Made by a program: the position numbers and the translations under genes. A model generated the notes under the pieces. It ran no database searches. It was given only the letters and a program-made list of their open reading frames with translations, and had not been told where the DNA came from. DNA of 5,573 nucleotides from Promethearchaeota archaeon (lineage in GTDB: Archaea > Asgardarchaeota > Lokiarchaeia > Sigynarchaeales > SOKP01): positions 1-5,573 of the forward strand of contig JAGXNZ010000311.1 in the NCBI GenBank assembly GCA_019894655.1, written 5' to 3'. Positions 4,793-5,573 of this stretch are shown here, in pieces; positions within the stretch are counted from its first letter, which is position 1; each line of letters starts with the position of its first letter.

Positions 4793-5573
4793 GTGAGAAA
4801 AATACCAATTATAAAAGAAGATGCTTACCAAGTCAATGAAAATAAGATCTGGTTTAAAAAGTGGTGGCCGGATAACGTTCCGAAGAACGTTAAATTCGAT
4901 GAGAAAACGATAAATCAATTTTTAGATGCCCAAGTGGAAAAATTTAGCGATCAAAATTTCATCTGGTTTTTGGAGACATGGGTTACATATCGTCAATTCC
5001 ACGATTATGTTTTAAGCCTTGCAACAGCTCTTCACGACCTAGGCGTTAAAAAGGGCGATGTTGTCGCTATGCTTATGGGAAACTGCATTCAATATGTAGT
5101 TTCTTATTTTGCAATAACAAGAATAGGAGCAATCGCATCGGGAATTAATCCAACATATAAACCACTAGAGATATTACACCAATTAGATATAACGAATGCT
5201 AAATTTTTAATTGCTTACGATGCTTTCTTTGACGAGAAAAGTAAATCTCGAATAAAGAAGAATTTGCCTTACATAGGAGAGATTCTTGGTAAAAGTCCCG
5301 TTGAAAAAGTTATCTATACTAACCTTGCTGATTTAGCTCACGGTTTAGGCTTCAAGCGTAAATTAGGAAAGAAAGTAGGAAAGATTCCTACGGGAAAAGT
5401 AGATGTCCCCGGCGCGGTTAATTTTATGGATTTATTAGACACCAAGCCAAACGTTCCTGAAGTTGACATCGACGTTAAAACACATCCAGTTACATATATT
5501 ATGACAGGTGGAACAACGGGATTACCAAAAGCGGCTGTATTGACTCATTTTAATGCAGTTGCTAATGCGGAAC
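4793..5573 (+). CDS. Long-chain acyl-CoA synthetase (AMP-forming), FadD-like, tandem copy 2 (3' end outside window)
   Basis: The visible 260 codons encode the N-terminal part of a second ligase, cut by the window end just after the P-loop. The start is GTG at 4793: an in-frame TAA lies four codons upstream, no in-frame ATG precedes well-aligned sequence, and the next in-frame Met is deep inside the conserved domain. From Y-Q-V-N-E-N-K-I-W onward it aligns with copy 1, with 34 differences in about 122 residues (~72% identity, hand count). The P-loop M-T-G-G-T-T-G-L-P-K-A-A at 237-248 is identical to that of copy 1. It differs by a net nine extra residues before the P-loop, with an 11-residue expansion in the charged segment at about 146-174, and by a Val-Asp-Val where copy 1 has Cys-Asn-Cys. 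The predicted reaction is the same ATP-dependent acyl-CoA formation, possibly on a different acid. The adenylation core and C-terminal lysine lie beyond the window and cannot be judged. Confidence 0.9.
   Translation, partial: MRKIPIIKEDAYQVNENKIWFKKWWPDNVPKNVKFDEKTINQFLDAQVEKFSDQNFIWFLETWVTYRQFHDYVLSLATALHDLGVKKGDVVAMLMGNCIQYVVSYFAITRIGAIASGINPTYKPLEILHQLDITNAKFLIAYDAFFDEKSKSRIKKNLPYIGEILGKSPVEKVIYTNLADLAHGLGFKRKLGKKVGKIPTGKVDVPGAVNFMDLLDTKPNVPEVDIDVKTHPVTYIMTGGTTGLPKAAVLTHFNAVANAE

Overview
The window is AT-rich DNA with all recognisable genes on the + strand. It reads most easily as archaeal, and an Asgard archaeon such as a Lokiarchaeia relative is my best guess. The grounds are long T-tract termination instead of hairpins, AT-only TATA-like boxes, a GTGATC ribosome-binding signal, a large sequon-rich surface protein with an N-terminal signal and a C-terminal membrane anchor, and FadD-like ligases whose N-termini carry the W-P-x-N-V-P arrangement common in archaeal homologues. 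The phylum assignment is inference; no rRNA or universal marker gene is present.

Layout: bases 2-247 are the 3' end of a gene for a multi-spanning membrane protein. A 311-base, very AT-rich spacer follows (248-558). Next comes a 714-residue predicted exported, membrane-anchored surface protein of no family I recognise (559-2703), closed by a strong T-tract (2727-2749). After a short spacer with a TATA-like element come two tandem, closely related long-chain acyl-CoA synthetase (FadD-like, AMP-forming) genes. The first is complete (2843-4639). The second starts with GTG at 4793 and runs off the window end (5573), 260 codons in.

Function: the two ligases should activate fatty acids or other carboxylic acids to CoA thioesters using ATP, feeding beta-oxidation or lipid remodelling. 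They are about 72% identical over the first ~120 residues by hand comparison, but differ in the length of one N-terminal segment and in a Cys pair, which suggests duplication followed by specialisation. The surface protein looks like a separate transcription unit, and nothing in the sequence ties it functionally to the ligases.

Most worth a second look: the architecture of the surface protein (three low-complexity linkers each flanked by hydrophobic or amphipathic segments, 14 N-glycosylation sequons, only two cysteines, a sorting-tail-like C-terminus), a G-dense tract in its 5' coding region, and the tandem ligase duplication. I found no CRISPR array, mobile element, tRNA or rRNA.
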